Translations under genes and position numbers: made by a program
Shown here: positions 47,370-57,598 of the stretch, in pieces
Position numbering within the stretch: position 1 is the first letter of the stretch
How the letters are laid out: the number at the start of each line of letters is the position of its first letter
Source: Gemmatimonadaceae bacterium
GTDB lineage: Bacteria; Gemmatimonadota; Gemmatimonadetes; Gemmatimonadales; Gemmatimonadaceae
Assembly (NCBI GenBank): GCA_020852815.1
Contig: JADZAN010000016.1
Coordinates: forward strand, 62,001-126,000
Reading direction: 5' to 3'
DNA length: 64,000 bases
The notes under the pieces: model-generated
The model's database searches: none
Seen by the model: only the letters and a program-made list of their open reading frames with translations
What the model was told of the DNA's origin: nothing

Positions 47370-49454
47370 ATGACGCATCCCCATTCCGGCGCCTCGCCCA
47401 CCCTGGCCGACTCGCTCCCGCCCGAACTACGTGAGTTCGCGCAGGAGCTGGCGGTGGCTGTGCACAAGCGCGGCATCTACCCCGCCGGGCACCCCATGCA
47501 GTCCGGGGCGGTGGAAGGCGTTCTCGATCGCCTCACGGCCCTCCTGACGACCCGGCCGGAGCTGTCGATCGGCGTCGGGCGCTCGCACCTCCTCCTCGAC
47601 GGCATCTCGACCGATCCGCACAACCCGCTGATGTGCGAACTCGCCGAGCGATTGCACGACCACCTCCTGGGAGGAGTGCGGATCATCGCTGGGGTGTCGC
47701 GCGGGGAACTGGACGACTTCGTCGAGCGCCTGGCGTCGCCCACCAGTCGCGGTGGCGAGGCGCTGGGGGCGCCGGGAATCGAGAGCGTGGAGCCGTGGAG
47801 TCACATTCACGTCATCCCCGTCGCATTCAACCAGCTGGCGCTGCTGGACGGCGCGACCGATGGGGAAGGGGGGGAGTCGTTGCCCCCCGGGTCGCGCACG
47901 GACCTGGTGTGGACGGCGCTTGCCCAGGCTGCGCTGTCGGGTGACGGCGGGGGCCGGGGGAGCGAGCTGCGATCGCCCCTCGAACTCGCACAGGCCTTCG
48001 AGGCCCGCGCCGCGGCGCCGGGGGGGCGAGACGCGCTCCTCGAGGCGCTGCGCCACGCGCTGGACGCGATCGAGCAAGGTGGCTCGGCGGCGACGGTTCT
48101 CAAGCAGCGCGTGTCGCAGCTCATCGAGCTGCTCAGCGAGCAGACGGTGGCCATGCTGCTCGACATGGGGGGCGACGCGACCAAGCGGCAGTCGCTCCTG
48201 CATCGCGCCTCGCGCGTGCTTGGCGCGCAGGCGGTGGTCGACCTGGTGCGCGTTGCCGCCAGCCAGGACGGGGCGCCGATCTCGGGCTCCATGCTGCGCC
48301 TCCTGCAGAAGCTGGCGCGGGGCGCTTCCGCGGGGAAAGGCGGTTCTCGGCAGATGGACCATGCGCTGCGGCGCGTGGTGGGGCGGCTCCTGCGCGACTG
48401 GACGCTGGACGATCCCAATCCCGAGACCTACACCTTCGTGCTCACGGATCTGTCGCAGTCCGGCTCCCAGGTGGCGCGCGACAAGCATCGCGATAGCTGC
48501 GAGCCGGAGCGCATGCTCGAGATCAGCCTCGACGCGGGAGTGATCTCGCCCAGTACCGAGGCCGCCCTGGGCCGACTGGTGATGCGCGAGGGAGTCGCCG
48601 CCACGCTCGAACGCCTGTTGCGCTACCCGCCCTCCGCCGCACGCGACGCGCTCGAAGGGCGCCTCCTGAACGAGGCGATGCTGCGCGAGCAGCTCGCCGC
48701 GGATCGCCCCGAGGTCCCGGTACTCTCCCACGCCATCGATCGTCTGGGGCTGCGCGCCATCGACCCGCTGCTGCAGGCGCTGGCGCGGCGCAGCGAGAGC
48801 GATGCGGAGTGGATCCTCGACCTGCTGTCGCGGCTTGGGCCGGAGCTGCTGACGTCGCTGGCGACGGCCTTTCCCACCCTTCCGCCGCGCGCGCTGCGCC
48901 ACCTCGTGACGCTGTTCGATCGCATGGACCGCTGGCCGGACGGGGTCGATCCGGTCGCGCTTGCGCGCCACGCCGACGTGAACGTGCGCCGCGAGACGAT
49001 CCGCTTCCTGCTCAAGCACGACCGGACGCGTGCGCAGGGGGCGCGACTGGGGCTCATCGATGCCGACGAACGCACGCTTCGAATGGCGGTGAGCGCGGTG
49101 ATGCGGCAATGCTCCCCGGAGGCCGCGCGCATTCTGATGCGCCGTTTCGACGAGCCCGAGCTGGCGGGCGAGATGCGGGCGCGCATGGTGCGCGCCATTG
49201 CCAGCGTGCGGAGCAGCGAGACGCTGGAGTGGCTCCTGTCGCAGGTGATGACCACGCGCTGGCTCTCGGGCGGGGTGCGACTGCGCAAGTCGAGCAGCGA
49301 GGTACTGGCGATCATTGGGGCGCTGGCACAGTACCATGGCGACGATGCGCGCGCCAAGCAGGCATTGCAGCTGGCGAAACGGAGTCGCGACGATGCGGTG
49401 CGCCGCGCCGCGCTCACCCGCGCCGATTCCACGGGAATGGGGGCCACCGGATGA
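47370..49454 (+). CDS. HEAT-like repeat protein with shared YxxGHP N-domain
   Basis: A 694-residue soluble protein. The first about 110 residues form a domain (GIYPAGHPMQSGAVEGVL, then LLLDGIS, then FVERL) that resembles the N-terminal domain of the HD-GYP protein encoded next. The rest is largely helical with charged, amphipathic repeats and a C-terminal HEAT-like array (for example ADVNVRRETIRFLLKHD and DDAVRRAALTRAD) with low sequence identity. No catalytic motif was found, so a scaffold role is likely. Its stop overlaps the HD-GYP start by ATGA, so the two are co-translated partners. Confidence 0.8.
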   Translation: MTHPHSGASPTLADSLPPELREFAQELAVAVHKRGIYPAGHPMQSGAVEGVLDRLTALLTTRPELSIGVGRSHLLLDGISTDPHNPLMCELAERLHDHLLGGVRIIAGVSRGELDDFVERLASPTSRGGEALGAPGIESVEPWSHIHVIPVAFNQLALLDGATDGEGGESLPPGSRTDLVWTALAQAALSGDGGGRGSELRSPLELAQAFEARAAAPGGRDALLEALRHALDAIEQGGSAATVLKQRVSQLIELLSEQTVAMLLDMGGDATKRQSLLHRASRVLGAQAVVDLVRVAASQDGAPISGSMLRLLQKLARGASAGKGGSRQMDHALRRVVGRLLRDWTLDDPNPETYTFVLTDLSQSGSQVARDKHRDSCEPERMLEISLDAGVISPSTEAALGRLVMREGVAATLERLLRYPPSAARDALEGRLLNEAMLREQLAADRPEVPVLSHAIDRLGLRAIDPLLQALARRSESDAEWILDLLSRLGPELLTSLATAFPTLPPRALRHLVTLFDRMDRWPDGVDPVALARHADVNVRRETIRFLLKHDRTRAQGARLGLIDADERTLRMAVSAVMRQCSPEAARILMRRFDEPELAGEMRARMVRAIASVRSSETLEWLLSQVMTTRWLSGGVRLRKSSSEVLAIIGALAQYHGDDARAKQALQLAKRSRDDAVRRAALTRADSTGMGATG

Positions 49455-50644
49455 CCGAGGCCACGCTCTACCTCACGTCGCTGGCGCAGGCGCTGGCGAA
49501 GATGTCGCTCTACGCCGAGGGGCACCCGGCGCGCGCCCGCGCCGCCGACGCGTCGTTTGCCCGGCTGCGCACGCTCCAGGACATCGATCCCGCCCCGGTC
49601 TTCTCCTTCCTGGGGCGCGAGGTGATCTACGCCCAGCGCCCGCTCCGCGACCTCGCCGACTGGGACTGGGCACAGCGCTTCTCCAGCGTCGGCGTGCAGC
49701 GCATCGAGTTCGAGACGGCGGTCGACCTCGAGATGTATCGCGTCTTCCTCGAGGAGCTTCTGGGACGCGTGGCTCTCGCGCCCGGGATGCGCGACAAACC
49801 GCTGGCTGCCCTGACGGCGCAACGTACGACGCCCATCCGCTTTGGCGCGGTCGGTGTGCTGGGCGACGGGGGCGACGAGGAGCTGGACGAGGCGATGGAC
49901 GAGGCGCTGCGCCTCGATCTCTCCGAGGAAGCGGACGTCGTGAGCTGGATGCACGACGAGGTCGTGGCCCGGCGCACGTTGCCGCTGGCGGAGGCCGAGG
50001 CGGTGGTGCAGTCGCTGGCCAGCGCCATGCACGGCTCGGCGCGCGCGCTCATCCCGCTGCTCAGCCTCAAGGAGTTCGACCAGTACACCACCACGCACTC
50101 GCTCAACGTCTCGGTGCTGGCAATGGCGCTGGCCGAGCGCGTTGGGCTTTCGTCGCGCGAGGTGCGGAGCTACGGCGTCGCCGGACTTCTGCACGACCTG
50201 GGGAAGGTCAAGATTCCGCCCGAGGTGCTGCGCAAGCCCGGCGCGCTCACCGATGAGGAGTTCGCCCTCATGCGCGCCCACACCGTCGAGGGGGCGCGGC
50301 TGATCCTCGAGGCCGACCGGCATCTCGACCTGAGTGCGGTCGTCGCCTTCGAGCACCACATCATGATCGACGGCGGCGGCTATCCCACGCGTTGCACCCG
50401 ACGGGACTGCCACCACGCGAGCCGCCTGGTACACGTCTGCGATGTCTTCGACGCCCTGCGCACCCACCGTCCGTATCGCGTGGCCTGGGATACCGCGTCG
50501 ATCCTCGCCTACATCGAGCGGCGCGTCGGCTCCGAGTTCGATCCTACCATCGCCGATGCCTTCCTGGGGATGATCCGCGGCTCCGAGTTGCGGCTGGCGA
50601 CCGCGCATTCGATCGACGAGGACGTCGCCGCCGCCATCGACTGA
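49451..50644 (+). CDS. HD-GYP domain phosphodiesterase (likely c-di-GMP)
   Basis: A 397-residue protein with the same N-terminal YAEGHP domain (residues about 10-115) as its neighbour and a C-terminal HD-GYP domain. Metal ligands are all visible: His216 in TTTHSLNVS, HDLGK at 248-252, the His of RAHTVEG, H302-H303 in FEHH, and Asp in CDVFDAL. The HHExxDGxGYP signature reads HHIMIDGGGYP, so Glu is replaced by Ile, but this Glu is not a metal ligand in solved structures. Likely cleaves c-di-GMP to GMP; YajQ, a proposed c-di-GMP receptor, is at 62 kb. Confidence 0.9.
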   Translation: MTEATLYLTSLAQALAKMSLYAEGHPARARAADASFARLRTLQDIDPAPVFSFLGREVIYAQRPLRDLADWDWAQRFSSVGVQRIEFETAVDLEMYRVFLEELLGRVALAPGMRDKPLAALTAQRTTPIRFGAVGVLGDGGDEELDEAMDEALRLDLSEEADVVSWMHDEVVARRTLPLAEAEAVVQSLASAMHGSARALIPLLSLKEFDQYTTTHSLNVSVLAMALAERVGLSSREVRSYGVAGLLHDLGKVKIPPEVLRKPGALTDEEFALMRAHTVEGARLILEADRHLDLSAVVAFEHHIMIDGGGYPTRCTRRDCHHASRLVHVCDVFDALRTHRPYRVAWDTASILAYIERRVGSEFDPTIADAFLGMIRGSELRLATAHSIDEDVAAAID

Positions 50645-50677
50645 CGCCGGTGGGGCGCGGCGCCGCGGCGGCATGCC

Positions 50678-51442
50678 CTACAACCCCATCTGCGCCAGGT
50701 GATAGGGGAGCATCTGGCGCCAGGCCGGCCAGTCGTGCCGCACGTCGTGGCCCCACAGGTCGAGCCAGTGCGGGATCCCCTTGGCGTGCAGCAGCTCGGA
50801 GAGGCGACGCGAGGCGTCCGGCGCCTCGTACGCCCCCTGCCCGGAGACGATCACGATTCGCGCGTCATGCCGCATCCGGTCCAGCGTCGCGCCCTCCATT
50901 CCCGGCAGGTACCACAGCGGGTTGTTGAAGTAGACGTTGTCGTCGCGATAGCCGTGCAGGTAGTTCGGGGCGAGGTCGTAGAAGCCCGACATCGCAATCG
51001 TCCCGCCAAACAGGTCGCTTCGGCGGAAGAAGGCGTTGGCGGCGTGAAAGGCGCCGAACGACGCCCCCGTGGTGAGCGCGCGCGCCCCGCCGTCGCGGCA
51101 GGCATTCCGGATGTAGGGAACGACTTCGTCCTCGATGTACGCCGAGTAGAGCGCCTGGCGCCTCGCCTTCTCGGGAATGGGCGTCTCCTTGTCCATCCAG
51201 GCGAAGGAGTTGATGCTGTCGATCGAGAAGAGCCGGATGCGCCCCGCCAGCAGCGATCGCTCGACCGCCTTCACGAGGAAGAACCGCTCGTTCTCGAGGA
51301 AGTCGGCGGCGGCGGTGGGGAAGAGGAGGATCGGCGTCCCCGCGTGTCCGTAGGAGACGATCGGCATCGACAGCCCGAGGCGCGGGGAGCGCCAGCCATC
51401 GATGACGCGCGGAAGCGATGGATCGACGTACTGGATCGACAT
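50678..51442 (-). CDS. Alpha/beta-hydrolase esterase, COG4947-like
   Basis: A 254-residue serine hydrolase. The nucleophile elbow is TTGASFGAFHA, with an Asp candidate in IVIVSGQGAYEAPD, and the His is probably in the C-terminal WGHDVRHDWPAWRQML. The N-terminus SPRLGLSMPIVSYGHAG and the block ADFLENERFFLV match the uncharacterised esterase group COG4947. Start ATG 51442 chosen. No lid, signal peptide or lipase box is seen, so it is probably cytoplasmic. Gene ends only 33 bases from the converging HD-GYP gene. Confidence 0.85.
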   Translation of the reverse strand: MSIQYVDPSLPRVIDGWRSPRLGLSMPIVSYGHAGTPILLFPTAAADFLENERFFLVKAVERSLLAGRIRLFSIDSINSFAWMDKETPIPEKARRQALYSAYIEDEVVPYIRNACRDGGARALTTGASFGAFHAANAFFRRSDLFGGTIAMSGFYDLAPNYLHGYRDDNVYFNNPLWYLPGMEGATLDRMRHDARIVIVSGQGAYEAPDASRRLSELLHAKGIPHWLDLWGHDVRHDWPAWRQMLPYHLAQMGL

Positions 51443-51639
51443 GACGCCTTGGGACGTGGAAGGATCGGACGATCGGCTGCGCGACCGCGCCGGGACCGCG
51501 TGCACCGGCCGCGATGGGCGCGCGGCGTAAGGTACCGGCGCCTCGCGGGAGGGCAACCGACGCCGGCGCTGCAGTGAATTGAGACGATGTGCAGGAAAAT
51601 GGTACGCCTCCCGGCGCGGTCATGCGCCATCGTAGCGCC

Positions 51640-53271
51640 ATGCTCGCAGCGATTCGTTCCGCCGCCGTCCTCGGTGTCGAGGCATACGATGTCACCGTCG
51701 AAGTGGACGCGGCGCAGGGGCTCCCGCAGTGGACCATCGTCGGCCTCGCGGCCGGCGCGGCGAAGGAGGCGAAGGAGCGCGTTGCCGCGGCGCTCACCAA
51801 CGCCGGCTTCCTCGTGCCGCCGCGTCGCTACACCATCAACCTTGCCCCTGGCGACCAGCGCAAGGACGGCACCGCCTTCGACCTTCCCATCGCGCTAGGC
51901 GTGCTCGTGGCGACCGGTCAGCTCGAGCCGGCGGCCGTGGCCAGCATTGTCGCTTTAGGTGAGCTGGGGCTCGATGGCGCGGTGCGCGGCGTGCGCGGCG
52001 TCGTGCCCATCGCGCTCCACCTCGCACCGGCACGCCGCGCGCCTGCCGGCGGCTCCCCCACACTCATCGTCCCTCCCGCCAACCTGGGCGAAGCGCGCGT
52101 CGTTTCCTCACTTGCCAGCCTTGCGCCGGCGTCGCTCTCGGAGCTGGTCGCCGCGCTGCGGGAGGGCGGGGAAGCGTGGCGCGCCCTTGCCGCGAGGGGT
52201 GCGGCACCTGCCGGCGAGGCGGGCGCCGTGGGCGCCGACACCCAGCTGGGCACCGACGAACGGCTCGACTTGCGCGACGTCGTGGGACAGGAGTCGGCCA
52301 AGCGTGCCCTCGAAATCGCGGCGGCGGGCGGCCATGCCCTCCTCTTCGTCGGCCCTCCCGGCGGAGGCAAGACGATGCTCGCGCGCCGCCTGGCCGGGAT
52401 CCTCCCGCCGCTCAGTGAATCAGAGGCGCTGGAAGTCATGGCCGTGCAGTCGGTCGCCGGACTCCTCCACACGCGCGGCCGAGTGGTCGCCGAACGTCCG
52501 TTCCGCGCCCCCCACCACACCCTCTCCGTCGCCGCGCTCATCGGCGGCGGCTCGCTCCCTCGCCCAGGGGAAGTGAGCCTCGCCCACCACGGCGTCCTCT
52601 TCCTCGATGAACTCCAGGAGATGCCGCGCTCGGTCCTCGACGCGCTGCGACAACCCATGGAAGACGGCCGCGTGCTCATCTCGCGCGCCCAGCAGTCGCT
52701 GGTGTTCCCAGCCAAGTTCGCCCTGGTCGGCGCGATGAATCCCTGCCCCTGCGGGCACGCGATGCACCCCGCACGCTCCTCCAACGACCACACCACCGCT
52801 TCGTCGCTGCGCTGCACCTGCACCACCGCCGACGTGGCGCGACATCGATCACGCGTCTCCGGACCGCTCGCCGATCGCCTCGACATGACCGTGCATGTCC
52901 CCGCGGTCTCCATCGCCACACTCGGCGCGACGAGTGAAGGCGAGGCGTCAGCGGCGGTGCGCTCACGCGTGGTGGCCGCGCGTGCTCGACAGGTGGATCG
53001 CTACCGACGTCTCCGTCGCGTGACGTGCAACGCCCACGTAGCCGGCCGCTGGCTCGATGCCAACACCGCCATCGCCAGCGACGCGCGCGCCCTCCTCGCA
53101 ACGTCGGCCGAACGGCTCTCCCTCTCCGCGCGCGGGTATCACCGCGTACTCAAGGTCGCCCGCACCATCGCCGATCTCGACGAGAGCGATCGCGTCGAGC
53201 GCGCGCATGTCGCAGAGGCGCTCTTTGTCCGCACGCACGACAACCTGCCAGCGCGTGTGGAGGTCGCGTAA
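51640..53271 (+). CDS. comM: ComM/YifB family Mg-chelatase-like AAA+ ATPase
   Basis: The product is a 543-residue AAA+ protein; ComM homologues help branch migration when incoming DNA is integrated in natural transformation. It begins with the Lon-protease-like subdomain (SAAVLGVEAYDVTVEVD, then YTINLAPGDQRKDGTAFDLP), then the ATPase with GPPGGGKTMLARRL, HHTLS, FLDELQEMP and the zinc/cysteine patch NPCPCGHA, and ends in the YifB C-terminal domain with ARGYHRVLKVARTIADLD. ATG 51640 is preferred; ATG 51622 is possible. It lies 9 bases before larE. Confidence 0.93.
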   Translation: MLAAIRSAAVLGVEAYDVTVEVDAAQGLPQWTIVGLAAGAAKEAKERVAAALTNAGFLVPPRRYTINLAPGDQRKDGTAFDLPIALGVLVATGQLEPAAVASIVALGELGLDGAVRGVRGVVPIALHLAPARRAPAGGSPTLIVPPANLGEARVVSSLASLAPASLSELVAALREGGEAWRALAARGAAPAGEAGAVGADTQLGTDERLDLRDVVGQESAKRALEIAAAGGHALLFVGPPGGGKTMLARRLAGILPPLSESEALEVMAVQSVAGLLHTRGRVVAERPFRAPHHTLSVAALIGGGSLPRPGEVSLAHHGVLFLDELQEMPRSVLDALRQPMEDGRVLISRAQQSLVFPAKFALVGAMNPCPCGHAMHPARSSNDHTTASSLRCTCTTADVARHRSRVSGPLADRLDMTVHVPAVSIATLGATSEGEASAAVRSRVVAARARQVDRYRRLRRVTCNAHVAGRWLDANTAIASDARALLATSAERLSLSARGYHRVLKVARTIADLDESDRVERAHVAEALFVRTHDNLPARVEVA

Positions 53272-53280
53272 CTTTGCCCC

Positions 53281-54849
53281 ATGTCCACCCCCCTCCGCGA
53301 GCACGCCAACGAAGAATCGGCGAAGGCCGCGCCCCCCGACGAGCGCGTCGCGCTGGCGCGCGAAGCGTCGCTGGCCCACTGGCTGCGAGCGCATGGCTCC
53401 GTGCTGGTCGGCTTCTCGGGTGGCGTCGATTCGGCGTATCTCGCCTCACTCGCCGTCGAGGTGCTCGGGCGAGAGAAGGTGCTGGCGGTCATCGGACGCA
53501 GCGCGTCGTACCCCGCCGAGCAGTGGGCCACGGCGCGCCGCGTCGCCGACCAGTTCGGCATCCCCGTGCTGGAGGTCGACACCGAAGAGATGAACGACCC
53601 GCGTTATGCGGCCAATCCGGTCAACCGGTGCTACTTCTGCAAAACCGAGTTGTGGGACGTGCTCGTTCCTCTCGCGCGCGAACGCGGGCTCGCCGTCGTG
53701 GTCGATGGCACCAACGCCGACGACCTCGGCGACTATCGCCCGGGGGCCACGGCCGCGCGCGAGCACGGCGTGGCATCGCCCATGGCGCAGCTCGGCCTTA
53801 CGAAGACAGATATTCGCCTGCTCTCGCAGCGGCGAGGCATCCCCACGTGGTCGCAGCCGTCGTCGCCGTGCCTTTCCTCTCGGCTTCCGTACGGCACGTC
53901 GGTCACCCCGGAGCGCCTGGCGAGCATCGAGCGCGCTGAAGCGGCGTTGCGATCGCTCGGCGTTTCCGGCGACCTGCGCGTGCGCTACCACGACGACCTG
54001 GCGCGCGTCGAGCTGTCGGCCAGCGTCCTGCAGTCGTGGCTCGAAGCGTCGCCCGCCGTGCAGCTGGCGGAGGTCGTGCGTGCCGCCGGTTTCGCGCGCG
54101 TGGCGATCGACCTGCGCGGGTTCCGGTCCGGTTCGCTCAACATCCTCGGCGGCGTCGCGCCGAGCGTGGGCGAGGTGAGCGCGCCAGAGTCCGGTGCGAG
54201 GGGGAAGGGTGGGCGTTCGATGACGTCGGCCGGGAGCGGTTGGGAATCGGCGGATGGAGGAGCGCAGGCGCACTCCGCAGAGCACGCCGCGACGCGGTCG
54301 AACGTGCAGTCGAGCGGGCACGCGAGCGTGCAGGCGATTGCGCAGGCGAACGCGCAGGCGAAAGCGCAGGCCAGCGCGCAGGCGAAAGCGCAGGCCAGCG
54401 CGCGGGCGGACACGCACGCGAACGCGCCGGCCGAATCGCGACCAGCGCCGCAGGAGTCGGCCGCGCTGCGACGACTCCAGGCCTCGCTCGACGATATGCA
54501 GCTGGCGGCTCGCGCCGAGGAGCGCGGCGCCCTCGCCATCCTCGTCCCGTGCGCGACCCTCGGCCACGCGCGCACCAGCGTCGATGCTCGCGCCGTATCT
54601 CGCGCCGTATCTCGCGTCGCGACTCCCGCCGAGTCCACCGCCGCAACCTCCGCATCCCCCGCGCCGCCGCCATCACCCCCCTCCCCCCCCCCCGCTCCCC
54701 CCACCGCCCTCACCCTCGACCCCGCTGCGCGCCGAGCCGTGGTGCAGGCGGTGCTGGCCGCCGGCTTCTCACACGTCGCCGTCGAGGTTCCGCTCCCCTC
54801 CTCGCCCCGGTCGGCCAATGCGCCTCTTCGTGGCGGTCACCCTGCCTGA
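53281..54849 (+). CDS. larE: LarE-like sulfur transferase with long low-complexity C-terminus
   Basis: LarE donates sulfur, from its own cysteine, to make the nickel-pincer cofactor of lactate racemase. The core (about residues 25-290) has the PP-loop SGGVDSAYLA (46-55), CYFC (117-120), and SPCLSSRLPYG with the sacrificial cysteine C197. The protein is 522 residues, about 230 longer than usual LarE. The extension includes an Ala/Gln/Lys repeat (about residues 345-385, AQAKAQAS), a Pro-rich run, and a final VVQAVLAAGFSHVAVEV segment that resembles the LarE C-terminal end (VVRAAGFARVAID). No larA, larB or larC is in the window. It overlaps thpR by 32 bases. Confidence 0.85.
   Translation: MSTPLREHANEESAKAAPPDERVALAREASLAHWLRAHGSVLVGFSGGVDSAYLASLAVEVLGREKVLAVIGRSASYPAEQWATARRVADQFGIPVLEVDTEEMNDPRYAANPVNRCYFCKTELWDVLVPLARERGLAVVVDGTNADDLGDYRPGATAAREHGVASPMAQLGLTKTDIRLLSQRRGIPTWSQPSSPCLSSRLPYGTSVTPERLASIERAEAALRSLGVSGDLRVRYHDDLARVELSASVLQSWLEASPAVQLAEVVRAAGFARVAIDLRGFRSGSLNILGGVAPSVGEVSAPESGARGKGGRSMTSAGSGWESADGGAQAHSAEHAATRSNVQSSGHASVQAIAQANAQAKAQASAQAKAQASARADTHANAPAESRPAPQESAALRRLQASLDDMQLAARAEERGALAILVPCATLGHARTSVDARAVSRAVSRVATPAESTAATSASPAPPPSPPSPPPAPPTALTLDPAARRAVVQAVLAAGFSHVAVEVPLPSSPRSANAPLRGGHPA
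54325..54425. repeat. Imperfect tandem repeat encoding AQAKAQAS in larE
   Basis: GCGCAGGCGAA and GCGCAGGCCAGC variants repeat in units of 12 and 24 bases inside the larE extension. A separate pair of GCGCCGTATCTC units lies at about 54590-54615. Confidence 0.65.
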
Positions 54850-55552
54850 CGACGTGCGTGAGTCGATCGCCCGCGCCACGGCTGAGCTGCGCTCCGCGGC
54901 GCCACGGGTGCGCTGGGTCCGCCCCGAGGTGTTGCATCTGACGGTGAAGTTTCTCGGCGAGCGCCCCCACGGCGACGAGCGCCGGATCGGCGACGCGCTC
55001 CGTCCATCGCTCGCCCAGGCGAGTGGCTGCGACGCCACCATCCGCGGCGCGGGGGCATTTCCAAACTTCCGGCGCCCGCGCGTCGTATGGTTGGGCATGC
55101 ACCCGCTCGCGCCGCTCGCCGCCATTGCCCGACACGTCGATGACTCGCTGCTCGCGCTAGGAATCGCGCGCGAATCCCGCCCGTTTCGCGCGCACGTCAC
55201 ACTCGGGCGTGTGGCCCCGCATCTCGCCACGGGCGATATCGAAACACGCGCCGCCCCGCACGCCCAGCACGCCACGCACACCCCGCACGCCCCGCACGCC
55301 CCGCACGCCCCGCACACCACGCACACCCCGCACGCCCAGCACGCCCCGCACGCCCCGCACACCACGCACACCACGCACACCACGCACGCCCCCCTCGCCA
55401 ACCTCGCCACACTCGCCACACTCGCCGAGTTGCAGAACGAATGGTCCTTCCCGGTGCGTGACGTCGCCCTCGTCCAGAGCACGCTCGCCCGCGGCGGTCC
55501 TTCATATCGCGTCCTCGACCGCTTCCCACTCGCGTCCCACGGAGCTTCCTGA
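54818..55552 (+). CDS. thpR: RNA 2',3'-cyclic phosphodiesterase (2H family) with His-rich insert
   Basis: ThpR (formerly LigT) opens 2',3'-cyclic phosphates on RNA ends. The 244-residue protein has both catalytic HxTx motifs: HLTV at H40 and HVTL at H126, and starts MRLFVAVTLPDDV, typical of the family. Between the second motif and the C-terminal strand (EWSFPVRDVALVQSTL) is a 45-residue insert (about residues 148-192) of 15 three-residue units, each starting with His (HAQ, HAT, HTP, HAP, HTT), followed by Leu/Ala/Thr repeats. Typical members are about 180-190 residues. The insert may bind metal; it does not touch the active-site motifs. Starts inside larE by 32 bases. Confidence 0.9.
   Translation: MRLFVAVTLPDDVRESIARATAELRSAAPRVRWVRPEVLHLTVKFLGERPHGDERRIGDALRPSLAQASGCDATIRGAGAFPNFRRPRVVWLGMHPLAPLAAIARHVDDSLLALGIARESRPFRAHVTLGRVAPHLATGDIETRAAPHAQHATHTPHAPHAPHAPHTTHTPHAQHAPHAPHTTHTTHTTHAPLANLATLATLAELQNEWSFPVRDVALVQSTLARGGPSYRVLDRFPLASHGAS
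55259..55393 (+). repeat. 9-bp tandem repeat (15 units) in thpR
   Basis: Fifteen nine-base units built on CACGCCCCG (with variants ending in the codons for AP, TT, TP, AQ and AT) run in frame without a break. Each unit starts with a His codon. Confidence 0.9.
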
Positions 55553-56193
55553 ATGTTCGGATGCCTTCGCACCGTCGGTTGCCTGACGCTCGTCGCCGTG
55601 GTCGGCGTTGGTGGCTGGATCACCCGCGACCGCTGGCTCCCCATCGTCACCGGCGAGCGCCCGGCGGCAGTCGGGGACTTCGATCGCATCTCGGACGATC
55701 GTCGCGAGCGCGCCCGCAACGTCGTCGAGTCGCTCGGCCGAAAGTCGGGCCCGGTCTTCGCCAACCTCACCGCCGCCGAGGCGGCCTCGCTGGTGCTGGT
55801 CGATGCAAGGCGTCGCCTTCCCGCCATGTCGCGCGACGTGGAGGCGAGCGTCCAGGGCGACCGTCTCGTGCTGCGCACCACGCTCGACCCGGCGGAGTTT
55901 CGCGGGATCGACGCACTGGGACCCATCGCCAGTTACCTCGAGTCGCGCCAACGCGTCTCCCTTGCCGGGACCATCGAGGTCGCCGAGCCGGGGCGCGCCC
56001 TGTTCACGGTGCGGGACGTGCGCATCAACGAGATCATCGTCCCTTCGCCGGTGTTGAGCGCCCTCGTGCGCCAGATCGACCGGCGCGATCGCGCCGACGG
56101 CACCCCGCCACGTGCCATCGCTTTCCCGCTTCCGCGCTCGGTGGGCGACGTGCGCGTGGGAAAGGGGCGTGTCACCCTCTACAAGAACGTCCC

Positions 56194-56197
<4 letters not shown>
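55553..56197 (+). CDS. Membrane-anchored protein of unknown function
   Basis: A 214-residue protein with an N-terminal hydrophobic anchor (about residues 5-24) and a soluble, probably periplasmic domain of alternating beta strands (LVLRTTLDPAEF, RVSLAGTIEVAE, GRALFTVRDVRINE). No family is recognised. Its ATG follows the thpR stop directly (TGAATG), and its stop overlaps the next gene by ATGA, so it is translated together with the NtrX-like regulator. A partner or target of that regulator is possible but not shown. Confidence 0.75.
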
Positions 56198-57558
<1,361 letters not shown>

Positions 57559-57559
57559 G

Positions 57560-57598
57560 CGCTCTCGTCCTCTCGTCTTCTCGTCCTCTCGACTTCTC
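57560..57598. repeat. CTCTCGTC/CTTCTCGTC satellite
   Basis: About four units of CTCTCGTC and TTCTCGTC fill the gap between the regulator and the next gene, giving the same satellite that appears on the opposite strand at 15350-15382. It directly precedes the next ATG, so no typical ribosome-binding site is present. Confidence 0.7.

Noticed and set aside
55259-55393. CRISPR or minisatellite regulatory array
   Set aside because: Units are in frame in thpR and code for His repeats without spacers.
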